The notes under the pieces are model-generated. The model did not search any database, was not told the origin of the DNA, and saw only the letters and a program-made list of their open reading frames with translations. Below are positions 1-6,784 of a DNA stretch of 6,800 bases, one piece after another (within the stretch, counting starts at the first letter, position 1; every line of letters starts with the position of its first letter). The stretch comes from a bacterium (GTDB lineage Bacteria > Hydrothermota > UBA3072 > B12-G15), in NCBI GenBank assembly GCA_003646055.1, contig QNDZ01000091.1, positions 1-6,800 on the forward strand. The letters run 5' to 3'. Made by a program: the position numbers and the translations under genes.

Positions 1-1
1 C

Positions 2-865
2 AACAGCCTCTGGCTCCAGAAGAGTTTTCCAGTGCTGCCCTCATTCAGGGAGAAGATGAGGAAGTACTACGGAGGTGAGTTTTACCTGTCTGATTTTATC
101 ACAGCACCAGAGAAGGAGAGGCAAAGGATTAACAGGTGGGTGGAGGAGAAGACCCATGAAAAAATAAAAGAGTTGTTCCCTCCCAATACCATAACAGATG
201 CAACAAAACTTGTTCTCGTTAATGCCATTTATTTCCTTGGAAAATGGGATAAGCCCTTTGATACAACCAGAACAGAAAAGGAAAAATTCAATACAGGGGA
301 TGGTATGGTTGAGGCGTTTATGATGAACAATACATCAAAGTATCACTATGGTGAATTTGATGGTTTTAAGGCACTGAGGATGTATTATGGTGGAGGAGAG
401 TTTTTTATGCTTGTACTCCTTCCGGACAGTGCGAAAGGTGTTAAGGAACTGGAAGAGAAACTGAGTGCAGAACTCATTGATAGTGTGAATAATTCACTGA
501 AATGGGTGAGTGTTAATGTTTCAATCCCAAGGTTCACCTTGGATGTAAGGTACAGATTGAACAGGTATCTAAAAGCAATGGGTATGAAAACTGCCTTTTC
601 TACTGCGGCGGATTTTTCAGGCATAACAGGGAAGAGGGACCTTTTTATTTCACTTGTTGTCCACAGGGCCTATATCAATGTTTATGAGGAAGGAACAGAG
701 GCTGCTGCAGCAACTGGTGTTACCATGGAATTAACCGCTGTAAGGCCTGAAAAAATATACCGGTTCAGGGCAGACCATCCATTCCTTTTCTTTATAATAC
801 ACAAAAGCACGGGTGCTATACTCTTTGCTGGCAGGCTTAGTAAACCTGAAACAAAGGAGGAATAA
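2..865 (+). CDS. Serpin (serine protease inhibitor family), 5'-truncated by window edge
   Basis: C-terminal 287 codons of a serpin; the frame is open to the first base, so the true start is outside the window. Full serpins are about 370-420 aa, so roughly 100 residues are missing. Visible family blocks, in order: NSLWLQKSFPVLPSF at the left edge; NRWVEEKTHEKI; the breach/shutter block LVLVNAIYFLGKWDKPFD with the conserved Asn and Trp; IPRFTLDVRY; LKAMGMKTAFSTAADFSGI; the shutter His in VVHRAYINVYEEG; and the C-terminal block FRADHPFLFFI with ILFAGRL. The hinge EEGTEAAAATGV (686-721) has the small-residue P12-P9 stretch and P14 Thr typical of inhibitory serpins. Counting 17 residues from the hinge puts the scissile bond near Thr-Ala at 736/737 (inference; Leu or Met just before are alternatives). 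Family role: suicide inhibition of a serine or cysteine protease by loop insertion. Target and cellular location cannot be told because the N-terminus, with any signal peptide, is missing. It overlaps the next gene by one base. Confidence 0.95.
   Translation, partial: NSLWLQKSFPVLPSFREKMRKYYGGEFYLSDFITAPEKERQRINRWVEEKTHEKIKELFPPNTITDATKLVLVNAIYFLGKWDKPFDTTRTEKEKFNTGDGMVEAFMMNNTSKYHYGEFDGFKALRMYYGGGEFFMLVLLPDSAKGVKELEEKLSAELIDSVNNSLKWVSVNVSIPRFTLDVRYRLNRYLKAMGMKTAFSTAADFSGITGKRDLFISLVVHRAYINVYEEGTEAAAATGVTMELTAVRPEKIYRFRADHPFLFFIIHKSTGAILFAGRLSKPETKEE
686..748 (+). other. Serpin reactive-centre loop (P17 to about P4')
   Basis: The codons read EEGTEAAAATGVTMELTAVRP (given here as two parts: hinge EEGTEAAAATGV at 686-721, then TMELTAVRP). 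Glu at P17, Gly at P15, Thr at P14 and four alanines at P12-P9 match the consensus for serpins that can insert their loop into sheet A. Non-inhibitory serpins usually carry bulky or charged residues here. The predicted P4-P4' stretch is M-E-L-T-A-V-R-P. By comparison with antithrombin the segment between the hinge and the F-x-A-D/N-x-P-F strand is about one residue longer, so the P1 position may be off by one or two. Confidence 0.75.
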
Positions 866-867
866 TG
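855..867 (+). promoter_or_regulatory. Ribosome binding site and TAATG coupling of serpin to DUF438 gene
   Basis: AGGAGG at 855-860 lies inside the last serpin codons. It is followed by four bases and the ATG at 865-867. The serpin stop TAA (863-865) shares its last A with that ATG. This arrangement is typical of translational coupling and decides the start of the downstream gene. No promoter is visible between the two genes, so they are probably on one mRNA. Confidence 0.85.
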
Positions 868-2082
868 AGTGAGTTAATCAGTGGAAAGGACAAAAAGGAA
901 TTGCTCAAGGAGATTATAAGGAAACTTCACAAGGGTATAGACCCAGAGGAGACAAAGAAAAAATTTAAAGAGGTTATACAGGCTGTATCCCCTCTTGAGA
1001 TTGCTCAGGTTGAGGAAGAGTTGATAAGGGAAGGGCTACCTGCAAAGGAGATTCATAAACTATGTGATTTGCACATAGAGGTTTTCAGAGAGGGTATAGA
1101 GAGGGAAGAGTATGCGCTCCCTGATTGGCATCCAATCGGCATTCTGAAGAAGGAACACAAATTGATTATTGATAGAATAAATGATTTGAGGGAACTGGTG
1201 ATGAAGGTGAAGGAAGGGAAGTGCTATGAGTGTATTGAGAGTGATATTCCTGAACTTGAAAAGATTGCAGATGATTTCAGGAAGTCAGAGGTTCATTACT
1301 TGAGGGAGGAAAATGTTCTGTTTCCGTATCTGGAGAAGCATGGTATCACACAACCACCAGCAATCATGTGGAAGGAGCACGACCAGATAAGGGGTTTGAA
1401 AAAGTTGTATTACCATCTCCTTGAAAAGCGGGATAGTCTTGAGTTCTCAAAATTTCAGGAGCAACTTGAAAGTGTTTCATTTGGGCTTGCAGAGATGCTC
1501 ATGAGCCACTTTTACAAAGAGAATAAGATTTTGTTTGCAACAGCACTCAAGGTTATCGGGAAGGATGAATGGATTAAGATAAGGAAGGAGTTTGATGATA
1601 TTGGCTATTGTTGTTTTACACCATCAGAACCTGAATGGGAGGTTGTTTCTTCCGAGAAAACAGGGGTCTCAGGTGGCAGGATTAAACTGAAAACAGGCTC
1701 ATTCACAGTTGAGGAACTTGATGCCATATTCAGGACATTACCAGTGGACATTACCTTTGTTGATAGGGAAGACAGGGTTGCCTTTTTCAGTGATAATCCA
1801 GAAAGGATATTTGTGAGAACAGAATCGGTTATAGGACGAGAGGTTCAAAAATGCCATCCTCCAAGGAGTGTCCACATTGTTGAAAAAATTGTTGAGAAGT
1901 TCAAAAATGGGGAGAGGGATGTTGCAAAGTTCTGGATTGAGTTGAATGGAAGATTAATCTTCATAAGATACTTTGCAGTGAGGGATAGAGAGGGGAGATA
2001 CCTCGGAACCCTTGAAGTGACACAGGACATCACGGACATAAAAAAGATAGAGGGACAGCGCCGCCTGCTTGACTGGGATTGA
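865..2082 (+). CDS. DUF438 domain protein with hemerythrin-like and C-terminal PAS domains
   Basis: Complete 405-aa soluble protein with no signal peptide or membrane segment. Residues about 1-80 are a helical, charged DUF438 domain (ending KLCDLHIEVFREGI). Residues about 86-235 are a hemerythrin/HHE-type four-helix bundle; candidate di-iron ligands are H89, H98, H144 with E148 (HxxxE), H172, and H215 with E219 (HxxxE). Residues about 280-393 are a PAS domain starting TLPVDITFVD, with the family-typical KCHPPRSVHIVEKI (C330, H331) and a closing GTLEVTQDIT; the protein ends on the usual RLLDW. Proteins with this order are widespread in anaerobes and are usually annotated as PAS/hemerythrin sensors; the ligand (O2, NO, redox or haem) and partner are not settled, to my knowledge. 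There is no kinase, cyclase or DNA-binding output domain, so signalling must go through protein contact, or the protein may be an iron or redox carrier. It is translationally coupled to the serpin upstream. The domain call is secure; the biochemical function is not. Confidence 0.93.
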   Translation: MSELISGKDKKELLKEIIRKLHKGIDPEETKKKFKEVIQAVSPLEIAQVEEELIREGLPAKEIHKLCDLHIEVFREGIEREEYALPDWHPIGILKKEHKLIIDRINDLRELVMKVKEGKCYECIESDIPELEKIADDFRKSEVHYLREENVLFPYLEKHGITQPPAIMWKEHDQIRGLKKLYYHLLEKRDSLEFSKFQEQLESVSFGLAEMLMSHFYKENKILFATALKVIGKDEWIKIRKEFDDIGYCCFTPSEPEWEVVSSEKTGVSGGRIKLKTGSFTVEELDAIFRTLPVDITFVDREDRVAFFSDNPERIFVRTESVIGREVQKCHPPRSVHIVEKIVEKFKNGERDVAKFWIELNGRLIFIRYFAVRDREGRYLGTLEVTQDITDIKKIEGQRRLLDWD

Positions 2083-2115
2083 TTGAGAGGATACCATTTG
2101 CTGGGTAATAAAGAT

Positions 2116-2135
2116 GAAATTTTGTGAAAAAATTC
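2116..2135. repeat. A/T-rich imperfect inverted repeat abutting the -35 box
   Basis: The arms gaaatttt (2116-2123) and aaaaattc (2128-2135) are reverse complements at 7 of 8 positions and flank a GTGA loop. The repeat ends two bases before the -35 box. It could be an operator or part of an UP element. It is too weak and lacks a following T-run, so it is not a terminator for the DUF438 gene. A chance palindrome in A/T-rich DNA is quite possible. Confidence 0.25.
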
Positions 2136-2137
2136 TC

Positions 2138-2167
2138 TTGACATATTCTGTATTTGTGTTTTACAAT
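2138..2167 (+). promoter_or_regulatory. Sigma70-type promoter for the PEPCK gene
   Basis: A perfect -35 box TTGACA (2138-2143) is followed by an 18-base spacer and the -10 box TACAAT (2162-2167, 5 of 6 to consensus). Transcription would start near 2174, giving a short leader of roughly 17 bases with no room for a riboswitch. The DNA just upstream (2111-2135) is A/T-rich with A- and T-runs, as in UP elements, and includes an imperfect inverted repeat. It lies in the 108-base gap between the DUF438 gene and PEPCK, so PEPCK probably forms its own transcription unit. Confidence 0.75.
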
Positions 2168-2177
2168 ATTAAAAAAG

Positions 2178-2184
2178 AAAGGAG
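2178..2184 (+). promoter_or_regulatory. Ribosome binding site of PEPCK
   Basis: AAAGGAG sits six bases before the ATG at 2191. It fixes this start; the next in-frame ATG lies far inside the conserved region. Confidence 0.85.
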
Positions 2185-2190
2185 TGTGAT

Positions 2191-3984
2191 ATGGGAGAGT
2201 ATAAGAGAAGTAGACCGGAGGAGAACCTCAAGCCGTTCAATGTGAAGTATATTGAGAATCCCACCCAGGAAGAGTTGAGGGAGATGGCCTTGAAGTATAC
2301 CCCTGCCATTCTCACAAGCAAGTATGGAAACCTTGATAAGATCACCGTCAGAAAGGCGAGGATGGCCAAGTACACCTACATCATTGCACCTGAATCGGAA
2401 CAGGACAAATGGTCAAGTAAGGTGATAGATGCTAAAAGAGCAGAGGAACTCATTGACAGGCAGAAGAAGTACATAGAGGAGCAGGGGCAGGCGATTGTTA
2501 TTGATGGTTACATTGGGCTTGAGAGGGAAACAGCAGTTCCTGTACAGTGGATTTATTCAATGGAAGGAGCAAATGTTGCAGGGATGCAGCAGGTGTTATC
2601 CTTCCCCAGAGAGATGGTTGAAACAGAGGAAGAACTGAAGAGGCCTTTTGTTCCTAAGATGAGGGTGATAATGACACCTGGTCTTTACCATGATGATATG
2701 CCTGGCAGGATGGCTGTTATTGTTGACCTGGAGAATTTCACAACCCATGTGATGGGGTCTGATTACTTTGGGGAGAGCAAGAAGGGAATGCTCAGGATGT
2801 TGAATGAGTGGGTTTATCAAAGGGGTGGACTTGTTCTTCACGCAGGTGCAAAGATTGTAAAAGTGGGTGGAAAACTTGTGACAATGGGTGTTATGGGACT
2901 TTCAGGAACAGGAAAGACAACAACCACCTTCTCAAAACAGGGTGAGCTCACACAACCTCTTCAGGATGATATGGTGTGTTTCTGGCCAGGTGGAAAGTTC
3001 ACAATCACAGAGAACGGTTGTTTTGCAAAGACCTTCGGGCTTAAGAAGGAGACAGAACCCATTATCTATAATGGAACAGTCGCACCCACAGCATGGGTGG
3101 AGAATGTTTATATGAATGAGGATGGAACCTATGACTTCTCAAAGCAGATTCTTTCACCAGAGGATGTGAAGAGATACAGGGAGATATTCATAGAGACCCT
3201 GAATGACCCGGAGAATATTGACGCCTACATAGAGGGAAGGGTGAAGATTGAGGATATTGTTGATGAGTATGGCATTCCAAAGGATGGATGGGACTTTGTT
3301 GTCTGGACACAGAACGGCCGTTCAATCATTCCCATGAAGAATATTGAGGGTGCAGCAGACCCTCATAATGTTCCACCTGTTAAGTATCTGGGAATGCTCA
3401 ACAGGGATGAGGGAAGGGATGCTGCAACCCCGGGTATAATAAAGTTCAGAAGCCCTGAACAGGCTGCAGGATACTTCATGCTTGGTGAAACATCAAAGAC
3501 ATCAGCAGCAGGCAAGGAGAGGGGTAAAACCCGTTCACCATTCACCCAGCCATTCTTCCCCAGGGCATTTGGCCTACAGGCAATAAGGTACTCTGAACTT
3601 GCAAAGCAGGTTCCAGACCTTGTAAACTGGCTCATGAACACAGGCTATGTTGGAGGAGACCAGAAGGATGAGGAGAGGGGAGAGGCGTTGAAGGTGAAGA
3701 TAAAACACTCCTCTGCTATGCTTGAAGCCATGCTATCAGGTAAGATAAAATGGAAGCCGGACCCGGATTTCGGATACTACATAGTTGATGTTGATGCACC
3801 AGAGAACAGGGAACTTCTTGAGAAGGTTCCTCCTGAAATTCTCAACCCTGTTATATTCTTTGAGAAGGCTGGAAGGCTTGATGAATACAGGGAATGGGTG
3901 AGGAGGATGAAGAAGGAGAGGAAGGAATTCCTTGAAAAGTACAGGGTTGACCCTGCTGTAATAAAAGAGACGATAAATGAATAA
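2191..3984 (+). CDS. pckA: Phosphoenolpyruvate carboxykinase, ATP-type family (divergent, enlarged)
   Basis: Complete 597-aa cytosolic enzyme expected to catalyse oxaloacetate + ATP = PEP + CO2 + ADP, linking the TCA branch to gluconeogenesis or, in reverse, fixing CO2 onto PEP. Family signatures: SDYFGESKKG (190-199; Tyr and metal-binding Lys), H217 in LVLHAGA (metal His), P-loop GLSGTGKTT (236-244), kinase-2 Asp pair in LQDDM (259-260), NGCFAKTFGLKKETEPIIYN (275-294), the R444-containing KERG block (E. coli R333 position), NTGYVGG (483-489), and KVKIKHSSAMLEAML (501-515) matching the nucleotide-binding RISIKDTRAIIDAIL of E. coli with Thr455 replaced by Ser507. The P-loop is the ATP type, not the CGKT type of GTP enzymes. 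Oddities: about 50 extra residues between DGTYDF (311-316) and NGRSIIP (375-381); the usual TADAFGVLPP and GDDEH strings are replaced. Typical family length is about 530-540 aa. Family membership is secure; nucleotide choice (ATP versus another phosphate donor) and direction are inferred. It has its own promoter upstream and a terminator directly after the stop. Confidence 0.9.
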   Translation: MGEYKRSRPEENLKPFNVKYIENPTQEELREMALKYTPAILTSKYGNLDKITVRKARMAKYTYIIAPESEQDKWSSKVIDAKRAEELIDRQKKYIEEQGQAIVIDGYIGLERETAVPVQWIYSMEGANVAGMQQVLSFPREMVETEEELKRPFVPKMRVIMTPGLYHDDMPGRMAVIVDLENFTTHVMGSDYFGESKKGMLRMLNEWVYQRGGLVLHAGAKIVKVGGKLVTMGVMGLSGTGKTTTTFSKQGELTQPLQDDMVCFWPGGKFTITENGCFAKTFGLKKETEPIIYNGTVAPTAWVENVYMNEDGTYDFSKQILSPEDVKRYREIFIETLNDPENIDAYIEGRVKIEDIVDEYGIPKDGWDFVVWTQNGRSIIPMKNIEGAADPHNVPPVKYLGMLNRDEGRDAATPGIIKFRSPEQAAGYFMLGETSKTSAAGKERGKTRSPFTQPFFPRAFGLQAIRYSELAKQVPDLVNWLMNTGYVGGDQKDEERGEALKVKIKHSSAMLEAMLSGKIKWKPDPDFGYYIVDVDAPENRELLEKVPPEILNPVIFFEKAGRLDEYREWVRRMKKERKEFLEKYRVDPAVIKETINE

Positions 3985-4007
3985 GGGGGCTCAAAGCCCC
4001 CTTTTTT
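3985..4007 (+). terminator. Rho-independent terminator after PEPCK, shared by convergent nadC
   Basis: A GGGGGC stem (3985-3990), TCAAA loop and GCCCCC (3996-4001) are followed by TTTTTT (4002-4007). The hairpin begins on the base after the PEPCK stop codon. The nadC stop (complement of 4006-4008) touches the T-run, so the leftward transcript passes through the same hairpin right after nadC. On that strand the following tract is CTTATTC, a weaker U-run, so termination there is probably less efficient. This is a bidirectional but asymmetric terminator between converging units. Confidence 0.92.
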
Positions 4008-4821
4008 ATTTTACAGTTATTTCTAAGGATATGTCCAGAGCCCTAGCTGAGTGTGTCAGCATTCCAACAGATATATAGTCACATCCAGTGAGTGCAATCT
4101 CCCTGACATTCTCAAGATTTACACCTCCAGAGACCTCAACCTCTGCTTTTCCCCGTGCTATATGTACGGCCTTTTTAAGGGTTTCAATGCTCATATTGTC
4201 AAGGAGAACCCTCTCTGCACCGTTATCAAGTGCCTCTCTCAACTCATCAAGATTTTTCACCTCAATTTCTCCCCTGACCTTTTTCAGTGCATTTCCAACA
4301 CCACCAGCAATCTCAATATGATTATCCTTTATCAACACTGCATCAAAAAGTCCAAATCTGTGATTGAATCCACCACCAACCCTCACTGCGTATTTCTCAA
4401 GGTATCTTAAACCGGGTGTGGTTTTCCTTGTATCAAGTATCTTAACACCAGTTCCTTTTACCCTGTCAACAAACCTTCTGGTGAGCGTTGCAATTCCACT
4501 CAATCTCTGGAGAAAATTAAGGGCAACCCTTTCCCCAGTGAGAAGGACCCGTGCCTTTCCTTTAATTATTGCAATTCTTCCAGGTTTTATCCATTCTCCT
4601 TCCTTAACAAGTGGTATAAACCCTACCTCACCCAGTTCCTCAAAGACCCACTTCGCAACGTCAAAACCAGCTATCACCCCTTCTTCTTTGAGGAGAAATA
4701 TGCCTTCCGCTGTAAGGTTCTCGGGGACAATACTATTTGTGGTAATATCTCCATCACCTATGTCTTCTCTTAGAGCCTCTTTTATAACTGGTAGAACCCT
4801 TTCTTTCTCTACGCTGTTCAT
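4006..4821 (-). CDS. nadC: Nicotinate-nucleotide pyrophosphorylase (carboxylating), quinolinate phosphoribosyltransferase
   Basis: Complete 271-aa cytosolic enzyme of de novo NAD synthesis: quinolinate + PRPP gives nicotinate mononucleotide + CO2 + PPi. The N-terminal half has [19 protein letters not shown] (15-33) and [18 protein letters not shown]. The barrel carries [18 protein letters not shown] (95-112, R97), [17 protein letters not shown] (130-146, R132 and K133), [18 protein letters not shown] (151-168, H154, R155, K165), [10 protein letters not shown] (185-194, E187), LLDN (206-209, D208), VSGGVN (230-235) and [19 protein letters not shown]. These match the quinolinate- and PRPP-binding residues of the family. 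The segment between KDNH and EIEV is about seven residues shorter than in the Mycobacterium enzyme, a loop change away from the listed catalytic residues. Length is close to the usual 270-290 aa. The start is fixed by a strong ribosome binding site. It is the second gene after uvrB, overlapping it by 68 bases. No nadA or nadB lies in the window. Confidence 0.97.
   Translation of the reverse strand: MNSVEKERVLPVIKEALREDIGDGDITTNSIVPENLTAEGIFLLKEEGVIAGFDVAKWVFEELGEVGFIPLVKEGEWIKPGRIAIIKGKARVLLTGERVALNFLQRLSGIATLTRRFVDRVKGTGVKILDTRKTTPGLRYLEKYAVRVGGGFNHRFGLFDAVLIKDNHIEIAGGVGNALKKVRGEIEVKNLDELREALDNGAERVLLDNMSIETLKKAVHIARGKAEVEVSGGVNLENVREIALTGCDYISVGMLTHSARALDISLEITVK
4754..4821 (-). other. 68-base same-strand overlap of uvrB 3' end and nadC 5' end
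   Basis: Both frames are read on the minus strand. The nadC frame encodes its conserved N-terminus [20 protein letters not shown] and the start of the IGDGD motif. The uvrB frame gives the tail [19 protein letters not shown] plus RHR before TGA (4756-4754). The nadC frame is the constrained one, since its residues match the family. The uvrB tail lies beyond the UVR motif, where most UvrB proteins have already ended. Confidence 0.85.
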
Positions 4822-6784
4822 TCATAATCCTCCTTATAAGGTCTCTTATCTCTGCAGCCTTTTCAAATTCAAGGTTTGCAGCATATTTATGCATCTTTTT
4901 TGTGAGTTCCTCCACTGCTTCAATCCTCTCCATTTCGGACTTAAATTCAGGCATCTGGATGGTCTCCTTGTATTCCTCCTTTGCATCAGCCACAGATGTT
5001 GTTTTCAAAATATCATCCTTTGACTTAACAATGGTTCTGGGAATTATACCGTGTATTTTATTGTATTCAAGTTGTTTGTTACGCCTTCTCTCCATCTCCT
5101 TCAACGCCCTTTCCATTGAACCTGTAATGGTGTCTGCGTATAGAATGACCTTTCCATCCACATTCCTTGCAGCCCTTCCTGCAACCTGAATAAGTGATGT
5201 TTCAGAGCGCAGGAATCCTTCCTTATCTGCGTCAAGAACAGCGACAAGTGAAACTTCAGGCAGGTCAAGCCCTTCCCTCAAAAGGTTTATTCCTACAAGC
5301 ACATCAAATTCACCCAGTCTCAAACCCCTGAGAAGTTCAACCCTTTCAAAGGCATCAAATTCTGAATGTATGTACCTGACCCTCAATCCAAGATTTAACA
5401 GATACTCTGCAAGGTCCTCAGCCATCCTTTTGGTCAGGGTGGTTACCAGGGTTCTCTGTCCCTTCTCCACCCTCTGCCTTATCTCTTCAATAAGGTCGTC
5501 AACCTGATTCTCTGTGGGTTTAACAACCACCTCAGGGTCAACAAGGCCAGTTGGTCTTATAACCTGTTCAACAACCACCCCACCTGATTTTTCAATCTCC
5601 CATTCACCTGGTGTTGCTGAAACAAAGATAACGTATTTAAGTAGAGAGAGAAACTCATCAAATTTCAGGGGTCTGTTGTCAAGTGCAGAGGGAAGCCTGA
5701 ATCCATACTCAACAAGGGTTTCCTTCCTTGACCTGTCCCCATTATACATTGCCCTCAACTGTGGTATTGTTGCGTGGGATTCATCTATGATGCAGAGGAA
5801 TTCATCAGGAAAGTAGTCAATCAGGCAGGCAGGTCTTTCCCCTGGTTTTCTACCTGTAAGGTGCCTTGAGTAGTTTTCAATACCCGGACAATATCCAACC
5901 TCCTTCAATAGTTCCAGGTCATACTTTGTTCTTGCCTCAAGCCTCTGTGCCTCAAGAAGTTTTCCCCTATCCACAAACCATTTAATCCTTTCTTCAAGTT
6001 CCTTCTCAATCTCCCTGATTGCATCCTGTAATCTGGGGAATGGGGTTACAAAGTGTTTTGCGGGATAGATGAACACCCTGGCCTTATCTTCAAGCCTGTG
6101 GCCTGTAAGGGGGTCAATCATGCTTATCCTGTCAATCTCATCACCAAAGAATTCTATCCTTATTGCGAACTTCTCGTATGAGGGAAAGATGTCAACAATA
6201 TCGCCCTTCACCCTGAAGGTTCCCCTTGTGAATTCAATATCATTTCTTGTGTACTGAAGGTCAACCAGTTTGAGAAGCACCTGATCCCTTGATCTATTCT
6301 CACCCCTTTCAAAACTGAGTATCATGGATTTGAAGTCTGCTGGATTTCCAAGACCATATATACATGAAACACTTGCCACAACAATAACATCCTCTCTTTC
6401 AAGCAAGGAGGTTGTTGCCTTCAGTCTGAGTCTATCAATGTCTTCGTTGATTGATGCATCCTTTTCAATGTAGGTGTCTGTCTGGGGAATGTATGCCTCT
6501 GGCTGGTAGTAGTCATAGTAACTTATAAAGTATTCAACTGCATTTTCAGGGAAGAAAGACTTGAATTCTCCATATAGTTGGGCAGCCAGTGTTTTATTGT
6601 GTGAGATCACAAGGACTGGCATATTCAATTCTTTTATAACATTTGCCATTGTGAATGTTTTACCAGAACCAGTTACACCAAGGAGGGTCTGGAAGCGCTT
6701 TCCGCTTCTCACACCCCTCACCAGTTTTTCAATTGCCTCTGGCTGGTCACCAGCAGGTTTAAAAGGCGATTTCAACTTAAACAT
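4754..6784 (-). CDS. uvrB: Excinuclease ABC subunit B (UvrB)
   Basis: Complete 676-aa DNA-repair helicase-like ATPase. UvrB is loaded onto damaged DNA by UvrA, verifies the lesion and recruits UvrC for dual incision. Visible in order: [12 protein letters not shown] (10-21); Walker A GVTGSGKT (36-43); the damage-probing beta-hairpin [20 protein letters not shown] (89-108); the UvrA-interacting domain 2 (about 155-245) with [17 protein letters not shown]; Walker B DESH (334-337); SATPG (389-393); motif [18 protein letters not shown] (498-514); motif VI around QVAGRAARN (533-541, more often QTIGRAARN); and a C-terminal UVR motif (about 621-655, ending [13 protein letters not shown]) that binds UvrC. 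Length fits the family (about 660-680). The ATG start matches family N-termini and an in-frame TAG lies three codons upstream (6793-6791), but no Shine-Dalgarno sequence is visible in the 16 bases available. The last 22 residues after the UVR motif are extremely basic and are encoded inside nadC. It is probably co-transcribed with nadC. Confidence 0.98.
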   Translation of the reverse strand: MFKLKSPFKPAGDQPEAIEKLVRGVRSGKRFQTLLGVTGSGKTFTMANVIKELNMPVLVISHNKTLAAQLYGEFKSFFPENAVEYFISYYDYYQPEAYIPQTDTYIEKDASINEDIDRLRLKATTSLLEREDVIVVASVSCIYGLGNPADFKSMILSFERGENRSRDQVLLKLVDLQYTRNDIEFTRGTFRVKGDIVDIFPSYEKFAIRIEFFGDEIDRISMIDPLTGHRLEDKARVFIYPAKHFVTPFPRLQDAIREIEKELEERIKWFVDRGKLLEAQRLEARTKYDLELLKEVGYCPGIENYSRHLTGRKPGERPACLIDYFPDEFLCIIDESHATIPQLRAMYNGDRSRKETLVEYGFRLPSALDNRPLKFDEFLSLLKYVIFVSATPGEWEIEKSGGVVVEQVIRPTGLVDPEVVVKPTENQVDDLIEEIRQRVEKGQRTLVTTLTKRMAEDLAEYLLNLGLRVRYIHSEFDAFERVELLRGLRLGEFDVLVGINLLREGLDLPEVSLVAVLDADKEGFLRSETSLIQVAGRAARNVDGKVILYADTITGSMERALKEMERRRNKQLEYNKIHGIIPRTIVKSKDDILKTTSVADAKEEYKETIQMPEFKSEMERIEAVEELTKKMHKYAANLEFEKAAEIRDLIRRIMNEQRRERKGSTSYKRGSKRRHR
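4829..4835 (-). promoter_or_regulatory. Ribosome binding site of nadC, inside uvrB
   Basis: On the minus strand AAGGAGG is followed by seven bases (attatga) and the nadC ATG at 4821-4819. It lies within the 3' part of uvrB coding sequence. It supports the chosen nadC start despite the overlap with uvrB. Another ATG at 4825 is in the uvrB frame and is the Met in its RRIMNEQ segment, not a nadC start. Confidence 0.85.

Noticed and set aside
32..865. Serpin starting at GTG 32
   Set aside because: The frame is open and matches serpin consensus (NSLWLQKSFPV) back to base 2, so the GTG is an internal Val and the gene continues off the left edge.
2083..2137. Terminator after the DUF438 gene
   Set aside because: No GC-rich stem followed by a T-run; only a weak A/T palindrome next to the -35 box.
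1845..2144. Minus-strand 99-codon open frame over the DUF438 3' end
   Set aside because: It is antisense to the conserved PAS domain and runs into the promoter gap; no family features.
3363..3641. Minus-strand open frame within PEPCK
   Set aside because: Its product has no recognisable domain and the PEPCK frame is conserved throughout.
2191..3984. GTP-type PEPCK (pckG)
   Set aside because: The length near 600 aa suggests it, but the P-loop is GLSGTGKTT, not the CGKT type, and the SKKG, HAGA and TENGC blocks fit the ATP-type family.
4051..4410. 119-codon plus-strand open frame within nadC
   Set aside because: It lies entirely antisense to conserved NadC barrel motifs, with no recognisable domain.
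4364..5023. 219-codon plus-strand open frame across nadC/uvrB
   Set aside because: It is antisense to two strongly conserved genes, Ser/Pro/Leu-rich as expected for a mirror frame, with no family resemblance.
5514..5816. Plus-strand 100-codon open frame in uvrB
   Set aside because: It is a shadow of the UvrB Walker B region on the other strand.
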